Shown piece by piece: positions 27,541 to 35,118 of a DNA stretch of 62,727 nt. The notes below the pieces were generated by a model. The model was not told where the DNA came from. It worked only from the letters and a program-made list of their open reading frames with translations, and did not search any database. The translations under genes were made by a program, and so were the position numbers. This stretch comes from Candidatus Methanosuratincola sp. (GTDB lineage Archaea > Thermoproteota > Methanomethylicia > Methanomethylicales > Methanomethylicaceae). The DNA is taken from NCBI GenBank assembly GCA_037478935.1, contig JBBFLR010000008.1, positions 1 to 62,727 on the forward strand, written 5' to 3'. Every line of letters starts with the position of its first letter. Position 1 is the first letter of the stretch.

Positions 27541-27946
27541 CCTCTTCCTCGATAACCTTTCTCAGCTTCTCCACCCCGAGCTTCGTCTTCGGAGTCTCTG
27601 CGGGGATCTCCTCCACCCCCCCTTGGAGCGCCTTTGAAACGTTCTTCAGAACCTCCCGCTCGGAGCTCAGCATGTGGTATCCCGGCCTTGGGCCTCCGCC
27701 CCTCTTAGCCCTACAGATCCTCTCATCGCCGATCCTGTACCCACGCTGCTTGTAGAACACCTTTTTCGGATCCATTGCCCTCATCTCCTCAAGGGCGGCT
27801 CTTACCTTATCCTCTTCCCCCTCCACAAGAAGGCCATAGCATGTCTCCTTATAGTCTATCCCGCCCATCTGGGCCGCTCTCTCGGCGAGCATGGAGGGTG
27901 TCAGACTGGAATCCGGGGAAAGGACTACAATGAATGTCTTGATCAT
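27527..27946 (-). CDS. Methanogenesis marker protein 6
   Basis: 139 residues. SPDSSLTPSMLAERAAQMGG, YKETCYGLLVEGEED and RIGDERICRAKRGGGPRPGYH identify the methanogenesis marker 6 family. Its biochemical role is unknown. ATG 27946 overlaps the marker 3 stop (ATGA), so translation is coupled. Charged C-terminal tail. Number assigned from memory of the family; it belongs in any case to the methanogen-specific marker set. Confidence 0.82.
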   Translation of the reverse strand: MIKTFIVVLSPDSSLTPSMLAERAAQMGGIDYKETCYGLLVEGEEDKVRAALEEMRAMDPKKVFYKQRGYRIGDERICRAKRGGGPRPGYHMLSSEREVLKNVSKALQGGVEEIPAETPKTKLGVEKLRKVIEEEGGKD

Positions 27947-29478
27947 CCTCTCAGCTCCTGGACATACAGCTCTTCGCCCTCCTTAAGTCTCATGAGCAGG
28001 CCCAGATCCCCCTTCACCTCTCCGATAAGATTCGTCCCATCAAAGCTCTCAGCAGTAGGCCCGAAGCTCTCGCTTTCCTTGATCCTGATCCCTATCATGC
28101 CTGCGAACTTCTTCACAGTATTGGTAACTCCCAGCGCTCCGGCCGCTACCTTCCCGGCTGGCGTGTTCTCGGGCGTGAGTCCTTTTGCAATATCCTCATT
28201 TCCCTTGAAAAGGATCATCTCCATCTTAGGTGTCGCGAAGTAGACTTTCAATTTCCCGAATGCCTTCCGCTCAAGCCCTGTGACTGCCCTGAAGTACCTC
28301 ACCGAGTTCGGGGCTTCTTTCTCATAGAGCCTGATCCTGAGGATATTCTCCATGCTTATCACTTTGCACCTGACCACTCCCTTCTTGTAAATCTCTAGCA
28401 GGTTCTGCGGCTCATGCTCTACGATAATTCCCCGCTGAGGATCTGCGGGTGCCGATTCGGTTTCCATCTTGACGCCCATTGCGTCCAAGGCGAGTCTTGC
28501 CTCAGAGACTCTCTTCCCGAGGATCTCGATCCTCGGAGGCCTGACAAATACTGCGAGGCGGTCCCCCTCTTTTGCCAGGTCCACGAGTTCGATCCCTTCG
28601 ATAACCGTCCCGACGATGGTATGAGATTGAGCCAGAGGTGCATCCTTCTTGTAGATATATGCTGCCCCAACATTCTCTCCAGAATTCCTTATTGTGAAGC
28701 TGCTTCTCTTTCTCTCACTGAGCTTCTCAACCGGCAGGGAGAGTACTCTTTTCTCATTGCAGCAGATGTAACTGCTAGTCTCTGACGAGATCTTGATGAC
28801 GCCTTCCTGTAAAACGTTATACGCCTGCTCTCCGCAGACCGGGGAGTCGTAGTCGAGCTGTACCCCGACTTCGGTGAAGACCCTGTCCCCCTCTTCGAGG
28901 ACCGTCTCCGCCTCCCCCTTGAGCAGCGACTTTGCCAACTCCCTCGTCTCGAATACTGGTTTAATCGTGAGGATCTTGTCACCCATCTTGAGCAGTCCGA
29001 CCAAGTGCCTCCCATAGACCACCCTCCCTAGGACAGGGCATCCCTTTGGTGGGTAATAGGAGGCCGAATGCGGTCGCCTGGAGAAGACCAGAAGCGTATT
29101 CTCCTTGCTGAGTCCTGACAGACTCAGCGTCACTTCGTATCTGCCGAGAGTGACGGGTTCAAGTGAGGGCTGCGCGTCAAACATGGTCGAACCAAAAACG
29201 ACCGCATCCTTTGTGGCCCACCTCACCCCTGCACCCTCGTATCCATTGTAGGACCTCCTCCATCTCTCGAGGAGATCCCCGCATTCTACCTTTATTACCA
29301 TCCGGCCCTTAGTAGTCTCTATTTCAAAAAGGTCTGTCTCGATACTCTCCTCCTCAACCTCCTTCTTGACTGCGATTATGCACCCCTCTTTGACACTTAT
29401 ACCCAACCTTTCAAGCATCACTCCTAGGCGCTCTCCTTCATTCGCCTCGTACTCCTTTCCGTTGACAAAGATTCTCAA
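27943..29478 (-). CDS. Methanogenesis marker protein 3
   Basis: 511 residues from TTG 29478 (GAGAGG is the ribosome site); GTG 29502 is an alternative that would be nearly leaderless. The N-terminus RIFVNGKEYEANEGERLG is a ubiquitin-like beta-grasp domain. Later segments include LLVFSRRPHSASYYPPKGCP, a four-Cys region (VCGEQAYN, SYICCNEKRV) and a cyclophilin-like barrel with YFRAVTGLERKAFG near the C-terminus. Marker 3 belongs to the UPF0288 group and, as I recall, is a subunit of the MCR-activation complex. It heads the seven-gene minus-strand operon and diverges from mcrD. Confidence 0.88.
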   Translation of the reverse strand: MRIFVNGKEYEANEGERLGVMLERLGISVKEGCIIAVKKEVEEESIETDLFEIETTKGRMVIKVECGDLLERWRRSYNGYEGAGVRWATKDAVVFGSTMFDAQPSLEPVTLGRYEVTLSLSGLSKENTLLVFSRRPHSASYYPPKGCPVLGRVVYGRHLVGLLKMGDKILTIKPVFETRELAKSLLKGEAETVLEEGDRVFTEVGVQLDYDSPVCGEQAYNVLQEGVIKISSETSSYICCNEKRVLSLPVEKLSERKRSSFTIRNSGENVGAAYIYKKDAPLAQSHTIVGTVIEGIELVDLAKEGDRLAVFVRPPRIEILGKRVSEARLALDAMGVKMETESAPADPQRGIIVEHEPQNLLEIYKKGVVRCKVISMENILRIRLYEKEAPNSVRYFRAVTGLERKAFGKLKVYFATPKMEMILFKGNEDIAKGLTPENTPAGKVAAGALGVTNTVKKFAGMIGIRIKESESFGPTAESFDGTNLIGEVKGDLGLLMRLKEGEELYVQELRG

Positions 29479-29502
29479 GGGGCCCCTCTCCAGCGATAGC
29501 AC

Positions 29503-29546
29503 TACATTATTAAATCCCTGATTAATTTATAGGTTAGTGATCCGGC
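29503..29546. promoter_or_regulatory. Divergent promoter between marker 3 and mcrD
   Basis: Only 44 bases separate the outermost marker 3 start from ATG 29547 of mcrD. TATTAAATC (about 29509-29517) fits the rightward promoter and CTATAAATTAAT (minus strand, about 29522-29533) the leftward one. Overlapping back-to-back TATA elements mean the two halves of the MCR maturation island are probably controlled together. Confidence 0.5.
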
Positions 29547-29873
29547 ATGTCTCAGCAAGCTCAATTCAGGGAAATTGAAGTCATGCCAAGGCGGCTGATC
29601 GGCGACAAGAAGGCAAAGGATTTGGTCGCGATAATACGCGAGACTGAGGGAGTCGAAGAGGTTCTGACCCACGGACCTAGATTTTCCGGAGGAGGGCGCC
29701 TTACAGGCAGGTTCATAATTGTAGTGAAGACTGGATTCACACCTGAAGAAATCATCGAAAAGATCAGGCCTGTATGCGACCAGACCATGCCTTACGGCTA
29801 CGACGTCCGAGTGGGGCAGTTCACCAAGCCGAGGCCGACCGTCAAGGACTACCTCCGTGGTTTAGAAAGGTGA
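29547..29873 (+). CDS. mcrD: MCR operon protein D (McrD)
   Basis: 108 residues. EIEVMPRRLIGDKKAKDL at the start, VLTHGPRFS in the middle and PYGYDVRVGQFTKPRPTVKDYL at the end are McrD hallmarks. McrD binds the MCR apo-enzyme or an assembly intermediate and is not part of the mature catalyst. It is shorter than McrD of classical methanogens, missing part of the central loop. In those organisms the gene sits between mcrB and mcrG; here it is some 25 kb from mcrA and heads the mcrD-mcrC-marker5-HTH unit. Confidence 0.9.
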   Translation: MSQQAQFREIEVMPRRLIGDKKAKDLVAIIRETEGVEEVLTHGPRFSGGGRLTGRFIIVVKTGFTPEEIIEKIRPVCDQTMPYGYDVRVGQFTKPRPTVKDYLRGLER

Positions 29874-29878
29874 ACCGA

Positions 29879-30538
29879 TTGCAGGACTCGATTGGCAGGG
29901 ACGTGCAGATAGTCGACTGCAGGGAGTCGATGGGCATCGGAGAGGGGGGAGGCCTGGCCCAGCGTGGGACCATCTCAGAATCCGAGAGCTTCGAGGTGGT
30001 GGCAATTGCAATGTCGCCCTCGAAGCGGCACATAACAAAGCCGATCTGTGAGATAACATATGGCCTCAGAGAGCAGGGGATAAGGACAAGCGTACTGGTG
30101 CTCGAGTCCGGGTCTGGCGTCCCTCCGGACTCACCTTACGGGGGTGCGCCCGGAGGGTCGATGGCCGGCATTAACGAAAAGGAGGTCTTCCAGATAAGGC
30201 GTTTCAAGCTTGCCCTCATCCACCTCGGAGGCATCAGCGGCCACGTGGTTCACAAGGCAAAGTCATTTCTGCGATATGTAGACATACCTGCAATAATCGT
30301 GTGCGAGGCCCCTGTGGACTACGAGGACTTTGCAAAGGTCGGGATAATAACTAGGCTGGTGCGCCCCCCTCCTGGCAAGGTCGAATGTGCCGGGGTAATT
30401 GTTGACTTGGTCACCGGCGTTGTCCGGGGCGTCAGCTGCCCAAGGGACAAGCTGAATGAGATAGTGATAAAAGTGAAGTTCTGGTTGAGCAAGATAGACA
30501 GCAGAGAAGTGATCCTCGGGAGGAATAGTGTTGGCTAA
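29879..30538 (+). CDS. mcrC: MCR activation protein C (McrC)
   Basis: 219 residues. VDCRESMGIGEGGGLAQRGT, MSPSKRHITKPICEITYGLR and GVVRGVSCPRDKL identify McrC, a component of the ATP-dependent MCR-activation complex. Candidate cluster ligands are the Cys in VDCRES, PICEIT, IVCEAP and VSCPRD. TTG 29879 is chosen because GGTGA (29869-29873, including the mcrD stop) is five bases upstream; GTG 29870 is then part of the ribosome site. The gene overlaps marker 5 by eight bases. Confidence 0.93.
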   Translation: MQDSIGRDVQIVDCRESMGIGEGGGLAQRGTISESESFEVVAIAMSPSKRHITKPICEITYGLREQGIRTSVLVLESGSGVPPDSPYGGAPGGSMAGINEKEVFQIRRFKLALIHLGGISGHVVHKAKSFLRYVDIPAIIVCEAPVDYEDFAKVGIITRLVRPPPGKVECAGVIVDLVTGVVRGVSCPRDKLNEIVIKVKFWLSKIDSREVILGRNSVG

Positions 30539-30995
30539 AGTGTTCATATTCCCGCCCAACAGTCTTATCCTGTACGATCTGGTGACTCGTGAGGGGCATA
30601 CCCCTCTAGGTCTCGGCGAAGAGGTTGCAAAGAACCTTTCGAAGCCAGAGATAGATTCGCCACCGATGAACATCACCCCAGACTTCCCTAGGAGGGGGCT
30701 GAAGTACGCTGCAATAGAGGTTCCGTCAGGGGTGAGGGGGCGCCTGGCATTGATCGGCCCGCTCATAGAGGAGGCCGATGCAGCGATCGTGGTGGAAGAT
30801 CCGGAGGCCCTGTTTGGCTGTGCCAGCTGCGGCAGGACAAACGAGTTCATCCGGTACATACTGAAGCGCAAGGCAATACCCGTTGTTGTGGTTCCTTACC
30901 CGCGCACGGAGGACGACGCAAGGACGATGGTTTCAAAGATAAGGTCATTCCTCAGATCTCTCGGTGATAAGAATGGTGTGCCTAGTGGTTCCTGA
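30531..30995 (+). CDS. Methanogenesis marker protein 5
   Basis: 154 residues. FIFPPNSLILYDLVTREGH, PEIDSPPMNITPDFPRRGLK and VPSGVRGRLALIGPLIEEAD are near-diagnostic of marker 5; a cysteine pair lies in LFGCASCGRTNEF. The function is unknown. TTG 30531 has GGGAGG seven bases upstream; GTG 30528 is the alternative. It overlaps mcrC upstream and the HTH gene downstream, so all four genes of the unit are translationally coupled. Confidence 0.88.
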   Translation: MAKVFIFPPNSLILYDLVTREGHTPLGLGEEVAKNLSKPEIDSPPMNITPDFPRRGLKYAAIEVPSGVRGRLALIGPLIEEADAAIVVEDPEALFGCASCGRTNEFIRYILKRKAIPVVVVPYPRTEDDARTMVSKIRSFLRSLGDKNGVPSGS

Positions 30996-31476
30996 CGAAA
31001 AACTTGCTGCGGTCTGCAGCGCCCTGATTGACGATAAGTCTCGGGAAGTACTCCTGTCCCTTAAGAAGGGTCCGCTGACGATGGATCGGATGTCGGAGGC
31101 GCTCTTGATAAGCAAGAAGGACGCATCAGACCGGCTGGAAAAGTTAGTTAACGCAAAACTGGTCAGACGGATCCCAGGGAAAGGGGAGAGCTCTGACCTA
31201 TACGCGCTAGAGTTCTCGATCGAGGTCGGGGACGGGAAGGAATCCGTGCTGGCAGAAGAACTGTACCAAGTCATGGCAGAGTCCTTCTACTCTTTCTTGG
31301 ACAGGAACTCCGAGAAGGTATCGGACCTCTGCGACGAACTCGGAGCCTCGCTCGGTAGGGCAGTTGAGCAGATCTTCCTGAGCGCAATCGCGAAGATCAT
31401 TAATGACCTGCAGAGCGAGATGCTTGAGGAGGACAAGCGGCTGAGCGTTCATCTGGGCGGCGGGTCGCCTACCTGA
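30973..31476 (+). CDS. Winged-helix regulator-like protein in the mcrDC unit
   Basis: 167 residues. Residues 15-75 form a winged helix (ALIDDKSREVLLSL, GPLTMDRMSEALLISKKDAS, RLEKLVNAKLVRRI). The remaining 90 residues are helical and acidic, perhaps for dimerisation. ATG 30973 has GGTGA (30963-30967) five bases upstream and overlaps marker 5 by 23 bases. Co-translation with mcrD, mcrC and marker 5 makes it a candidate regulator of MCR maturation genes. Its end overlaps the next convergent gene by eight bases. Confidence 0.7.
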   Translation: MVCLVVPDEKLAAVCSALIDDKSREVLLSLKKGPLTMDRMSEALLISKKDASDRLEKLVNAKLVRRIPGKGESSDLYALEFSIEVGDGKESVLAEELYQVMAESFYSFLDRNSEKVSDLCDELGASLGRAVEQIFLSAIAKIINDLQSEMLEEDKRLSVHLGGGSPT

Positions 31477-31750
31477 ACCTATCCAACATCTCGGTCATCT
31501 TTTTCACTATGAATTCATGGGCTCTCTCGAGGTTCTCTTTGCTTCCGACTAACGCCCACGCGAGCGGCGCCGCCTCATTTTCCCCTATCCCTGGGACGAT
31601 TACTTCTTTCTCCGTCAGCTCGACCCCGAACCTGTTGACCGCCTCCGCAATCACAGAATAAGGCGTCCCTGCTGGGATCGGCATATAGTATTGCTTTTCT
31701 TCCTTGATCTCAGGGCCCTTATCGCGCTGATCCTGGTCATCTTTTTCCAT
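31469..31750 (-). CDS. Small conserved-looking protein, unknown function
   Basis: 93 residues with a charged N-terminus and a compact domain MPIPAGTPYSVIAEAVNRFG ... TEKEVIVPGIGENEAAPLAW followed by a C-terminal helix. No cysteines, no membrane segment. Lies downstream of the HD phosphohydrolase on the same strand (23-base gap). No family recognised. Confidence 0.55.
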   Translation of the reverse strand: MEKDDQDQRDKGPEIKEEKQYYMPIPAGTPYSVIAEAVNRFGVELTEKEVIVPGIGENEAAPLAWALVGSKENLERAHEFIVKKMTEMLDRFR

Positions 31751-31773
31751 ATTTATCAGAACTCCCGTTGAAT

Positions 31774-32349
31774 TTATCTACCTTTCGATAGAAGGATCTC
31801 CTTTAAGAGGATGCTTAGTCCTTCCTCGTGCATCTCATCTATCATATCCTGCGCTTCTTTTTTGCAGGATTCAATTATATCGCCGACAGGGAATCCCATC
31901 CTCATATATGCCTCCGCCTGCAGGAGCGTGGCTAAAAGATCTGCGATCTTGACTATCTTTGCTTCTGCAGTCTCCCTCTCCGAATACTCCTGGAAGAGCT
32001 CTGCTAGCCTGCCGCCGTCAGTACCATCGAAGATCCCCTTGATTATTTCGGTTTCGATCCCTTCCTTGAGCTCCTTCCCCAGCCTCTCAGTCAGCACCCT
32101 GGGAATGTCCCCTGAGACCGCCTCCCCCAAGTCGTGTATGATTCCCATGAGGAGCATTCTCTCACGATCCAGATGCAGTGCGCTGCAGCTGGCTGATATA
32201 TAGCCTAGTATCGCTGTGACCATGAATGTGTGCTCCGCAACCGTTTCGGCTTCATCCCTCGGTACCCCCCTTTGGATCCAGCCTGTCCTTGGCATATTCC
32301 TGAGCACTGCAGCCGCCCTAGCAAGCTTCTCGAAACCCAATCTAACCAC
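31774..32349 (-). CDS. HD-domain phosphohydrolase (YfbR / COG1896-like)
   Basis: 191 residues. Metal ligands of the HD fold are visible: His in TVAEHTFMV, His-Asp in GIIHDLGEAVSGD and Asp in VKIADLLATLL. The family includes 5'-nucleotidases acting on deoxynucleoside monophosphates; nucleotide clean-up is the likely role. GTG 32349 is used, TTG 32340 is possible. It diverges from the ferredoxin gene. Confidence 0.8.
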   Translation of the reverse strand: MVRLGFEKLARAAAVLRNMPRTGWIQRGVPRDEAETVAEHTFMVTAILGYISASCSALHLDRERMLLMGIIHDLGEAVSGDIPRVLTERLGKELKEGIETEIIKGIFDGTDGGRLAELFQEYSERETAEAKIVKIADLLATLLQAEAYMRMGFPVGDIIESCKKEAQDMIDEMHEEGLSILLKEILLSKGR

Positions 32350-32410
32350 GACGAATACTGGACGTCAATTCTATATAACCAATCCGCCCCCTAGTTTGTA
32401 GGTGTGTTTC

Positions 32411-32593
32411 TTGACAAAGGTACCGCGGGTTGACAGGAATCTGTGCATCGGCTGCGGCAACTGTACGATCGTCTGTCCTGATGTTTTTGGGCTTGATCAG
32501 GAGGGCAAGTCACACGTGATCAACGAGGCAGGGAGATGCGATCTTGAGTATGCGGCATCTTCGTGTCCGGTCGGCGCGATCTCGCTAGTATGA
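32411..32593 (+). CDS. Single-cluster [4Fe-4S] ferredoxin
   Basis: 60 residues from TTG 32411 (GGTG six bases upstream; GTG 32402 alternative). LCIGCGNCTIVCPDVF supplies the Cys-X2-Cys-X2-Cys-X3-Cys-Pro motif and SCPVGAISL the distal Cys-Pro. A small soluble electron carrier for low-potential reactions such as those fed by methanogenic enzymes. Its 3' end overlaps the convergent HMG-CoA reductase gene by nine bases. Confidence 0.88.
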   Translation: MTKVPRVDRNLCIGCGNCTIVCPDVFGLDQEGKSHVINEAGRCDLEYAASSCPVGAISLV

Positions 32594-33868
32594 GCTCCTT
32601 TCCCTCATTTCCTCCAGCATTTCCTTCGCTCTCGAGACCCTGACGTTGCCCTCGGCGACCATAGCGCTGGCCACCCTTTCGATCTCCTCCCCAACCGCAC
32701 CTGCCATGATCGCGACATTCCTGGAATGGAGCCGCATGTGCCCCTTCTGGATGCCCTCGCTCACAAGTGCCCTCAAGGCTGCAAAATTTTGTCCGAGCCC
32801 GACCGAACACGCCACCTCTGCGAGCTCATTCGCGCTCTCCGCTCCAATTATCTTCAGTGCGGTCTGAGCCACAGGGTGGACCTTTGTCGCACCGCCGACG
32901 ATGCCTAGCGCCAGCGGAAGCTCAAGCTCCCCCACGAGGTTCCCTTCCTCGTCCCTATACCACTTTGATAACGGCAGATACCTGCCGGATATCGCAGCGT
33001 AGGCATGGGCCCCGGCTTCGACTGCCCTCGAGTCATTTCCTGTTGCTATCGCAACCGCTGTAATTCCGTTCATTATCCCCTTGTTGTGCGTCGCCGCACG
33101 GTACGGATCGGCGCAGGCAAAGTCATACGCCGCTAATATTCCTTCGATGACCTCTTCCCCTAAGGACTCCCGCCTGAATACAACGCTGGATCGCGACATC
33201 CTTTCAGTAGTAAGGTTTGAAAGTATCCTGAGAAGGGCTCTGCCCCCTGTGAGATCCTCCAACTTCGGAGCGATACCTTCCACAACGGTGTTGACCACGT
33301 TTGCCCCCATCGCATCCCTGCAGTCTACATAAAACTCGGCGACGAGCATTCTCCTGGGCTCTTCGAACACCTTGACCTTCAGGTCGACCACTCCGCCCCC
33401 GATCTTCGGCAATGATCCCGCAAATCCGTTCGCCTCCTCTATCAGCTCAGCCTTGGCCGAAATTATTCTCTGGGCGGATGAAGCCAGATCGCAGAGTCCG
33501 ATGATTTGGATCTGCCCCCGGACCACTGGACTTGTACTGCTCGCCTTGAAACCCTCAGGGAGGGAGAGTTTGGCTGCATGGCTGGCGGCCGCTATTACTG
33601 ATGCCTCCTCGGTTGCCATTGGCACAAGATAGTCCTTGCCGTTCACCCTAAAGTTTGTGGCAACCCCAAGCGGGAGCTGGAAGACCCCTATCACGTTCTC
33701 GACCATGATGTTCGCGCGTTCGACTGACAGCCCTTCCTTAAGCCTCTGGATGTCCTCCTCCCCGAGCCCCGCGCTCCTCCTCAGTATCTCGATCCTCTCG
33801 TCAATACTCTTCCTATAGAAGCCGCTGAAAGTACCGCTATCTTTCAATGAAGATTGGCACCTCAACAC
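32585..33868 (-). CDS. hmgA: HMG-CoA reductase, class II type
   Basis: 427 residues, reducing HMG-CoA to mevalonate for archaeal isoprenoid lipids. DCRDAMGANVVNTVVEG, ATHNKGIMNGITAVAIATGNDSR (only the core is quoted: NKGIMNGITAVA) and ALGIVGGATKVHP are typical of class II enzymes, the bacterial-like class also present in Archaeoglobus and Thermoplasma lineages. Most archaea carry class I. Start GTG 33868 overlaps the glycosyltransferase stop by seven bases, so it is third in a coiled-coil-protein/glycosyltransferase/HMGR operon. Confidence 0.9.
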   Translation of the reverse strand: MLRCQSSLKDSGTFSGFYRKSIDERIEILRRSAGLGEEDIQRLKEGLSVERANIMVENVIGVFQLPLGVATNFRVNGKDYLVPMATEEASVIAAASHAAKLSLPEGFKASSTSPVVRGQIQIIGLCDLASSAQRIISAKAELIEEANGFAGSLPKIGGGVVDLKVKVFEEPRRMLVAEFYVDCRDAMGANVVNTVVEGIAPKLEDLTGGRALLRILSNLTTERMSRSSVVFRRESLGEEVIEGILAAYDFACADPYRAATHNKGIMNGITAVAIATGNDSRAVEAGAHAYAAISGRYLPLSKWYRDEEGNLVGELELPLALGIVGGATKVHPVAQTALKIIGAESANELAEVACSVGLGQNFAALRALVSEGIQKGHMRLHSRNVAIMAGAVGEEIERVASAMVAEGNVRVSRAKEMLEEMRERSSY

Positions 33869-35118
33869 CTGAATTTGAGAAGCCTGCTATAAAGTCCTAT
33901 ATGATCTTCTGCTCCCCTCTTTGAGGAGAAGTATCTTTCAAAGATGGCCTTGCTATTCCTTCCCATCTCTTCAGCCAGTTCGCCGTTCTTAAGGATGTGC
34001 CGGATTGCGTCTGCGAGTGATCTTGGGTCGTTGGGATTGACGAGGTAGCCATTAACTCCTGGCCATATTTGGGACGGTATTCCACCGACCGCTGTCCCGA
34101 TAACAGGCTTTCCGAACGCCATCCCCTCTGTGATCGCCAGACCAAAGCCTTCGTGGACGGAGGGCAATACAACGAGGTCGCATTCACTGTAGGCAGCCAT
34201 AAGCGTGTCCCTGTCGACTGCTCCCGCAAAGATCACCCTGTCCGCGTAAACATCGTTTTTTGCCTTCTCCTTGAGCTCCTTGCCGTAGCTTTCCTTGTCC
34301 TTGACCTTGAGTACATCCTTGCTGAATGATCCATTTCCGATAAAAACTAGCCTGTAATCGAGATCCAGCATAGCTGCCGCGTCGAGGAGTGTGCCCTGTC
34401 CCTTAAATCTGTCCATCCTCGCCACGCAGATGATAAGCTTTTCGTCGTTCCTTATGCCGAACTTCTCCCTGAACTTGGTTTTTGGCTGTTCGACATCTAT
34501 GAACGGCGGGATGACGCTGACCTTGTTGAACGGAAGCCCGGACTTTATCGCTGCGCTCGCATACCCCTTTGTCGAAAATATGGCGCTTGAGGTGTTTTTC
34601 ATAAACTCTACCATTGCCCCCCTCCAGGCGGGGTGCACCTCCTCCGTGAACGGGATGTGCCAGGTAAAGACGAGAGGCCAGTTGTTTACGCCAAGAAGGT
34701 TCAGGCAAGGTAGCAGTTGGAAGTCGTGCACATGGACCACGTCTGGCTGCTCGAGATCCGCGGCTTCTGAGATCGCCCTTTGGAAGGATTCGTTGACCTT
34801 CAGATACTCGTTGTAACCGTAGAGGTGCTTGTTGTAGAGCATGTCAACTGGAGCTTCCCTGTTGTGGAAGACCTTGAGTATGATCTCCTTGAATTTCGAA
34901 TAGCCCCGCAGGATATCATGGTCGAACTCCCCCTCTGGGGGTACCCTATACACTTTGAATCCCATTATCTCTTCCTTACTTTTTCCCTTCGGCGGTTTCA
35001 TATTCACGAATACAACATCATGGTTGGCTTCCTTCAGCTTCCTTCCAAGCCACATCAGATAATATGAAACCCCGCCGGTGCTGGGCAGGAAGGACTGACT
35101 TGCATACAGGATCCTCAT
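33862..35118 (-). CDS. GT4-family glycosyltransferase
   Basis: 418 residues with a GT-B fold: N-terminal FLPSTGGVSYYLMWLGRKL, a linker, and the C-terminal nucleotide-sugar site VARMDRFKGQGTLLDAA then HEGFGLAITEGMAFGKPVIG (E-X7-E pair). No signal peptide. The acceptor is unknown; glycolipid or protein glycosylation, or a trehalose-synthase-like reaction, are possible. ATG 35118 overlaps the stop of the coiled-coil gene (ATGA). Confidence 0.88.
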   Translation of the reverse strand: MRILYASQSFLPSTGGVSYYLMWLGRKLKEANHDVVFVNMKPPKGKSKEEIMGFKVYRVPPEGEFDHDILRGYSKFKEIILKVFHNREAPVDMLYNKHLYGYNEYLKVNESFQRAISEAADLEQPDVVHVHDFQLLPCLNLLGVNNWPLVFTWHIPFTEEVHPAWRGAMVEFMKNTSSAIFSTKGYASAAIKSGLPFNKVSVIPPFIDVEQPKTKFREKFGIRNDEKLIICVARMDRFKGQGTLLDAAAMLDLDYRLVFIGNGSFSKDVLKVKDKESYGKELKEKAKNDVYADRVIFAGAVDRDTLMAAYSECDLVVLPSVHEGFGLAITEGMAFGKPVIGTAVGGIPSQIWPGVNGYLVNPNDPRSLADAIRHILKNGELAEEMGRNSKAIFERYFSSKRGAEDHIGLYSRLLKFRC

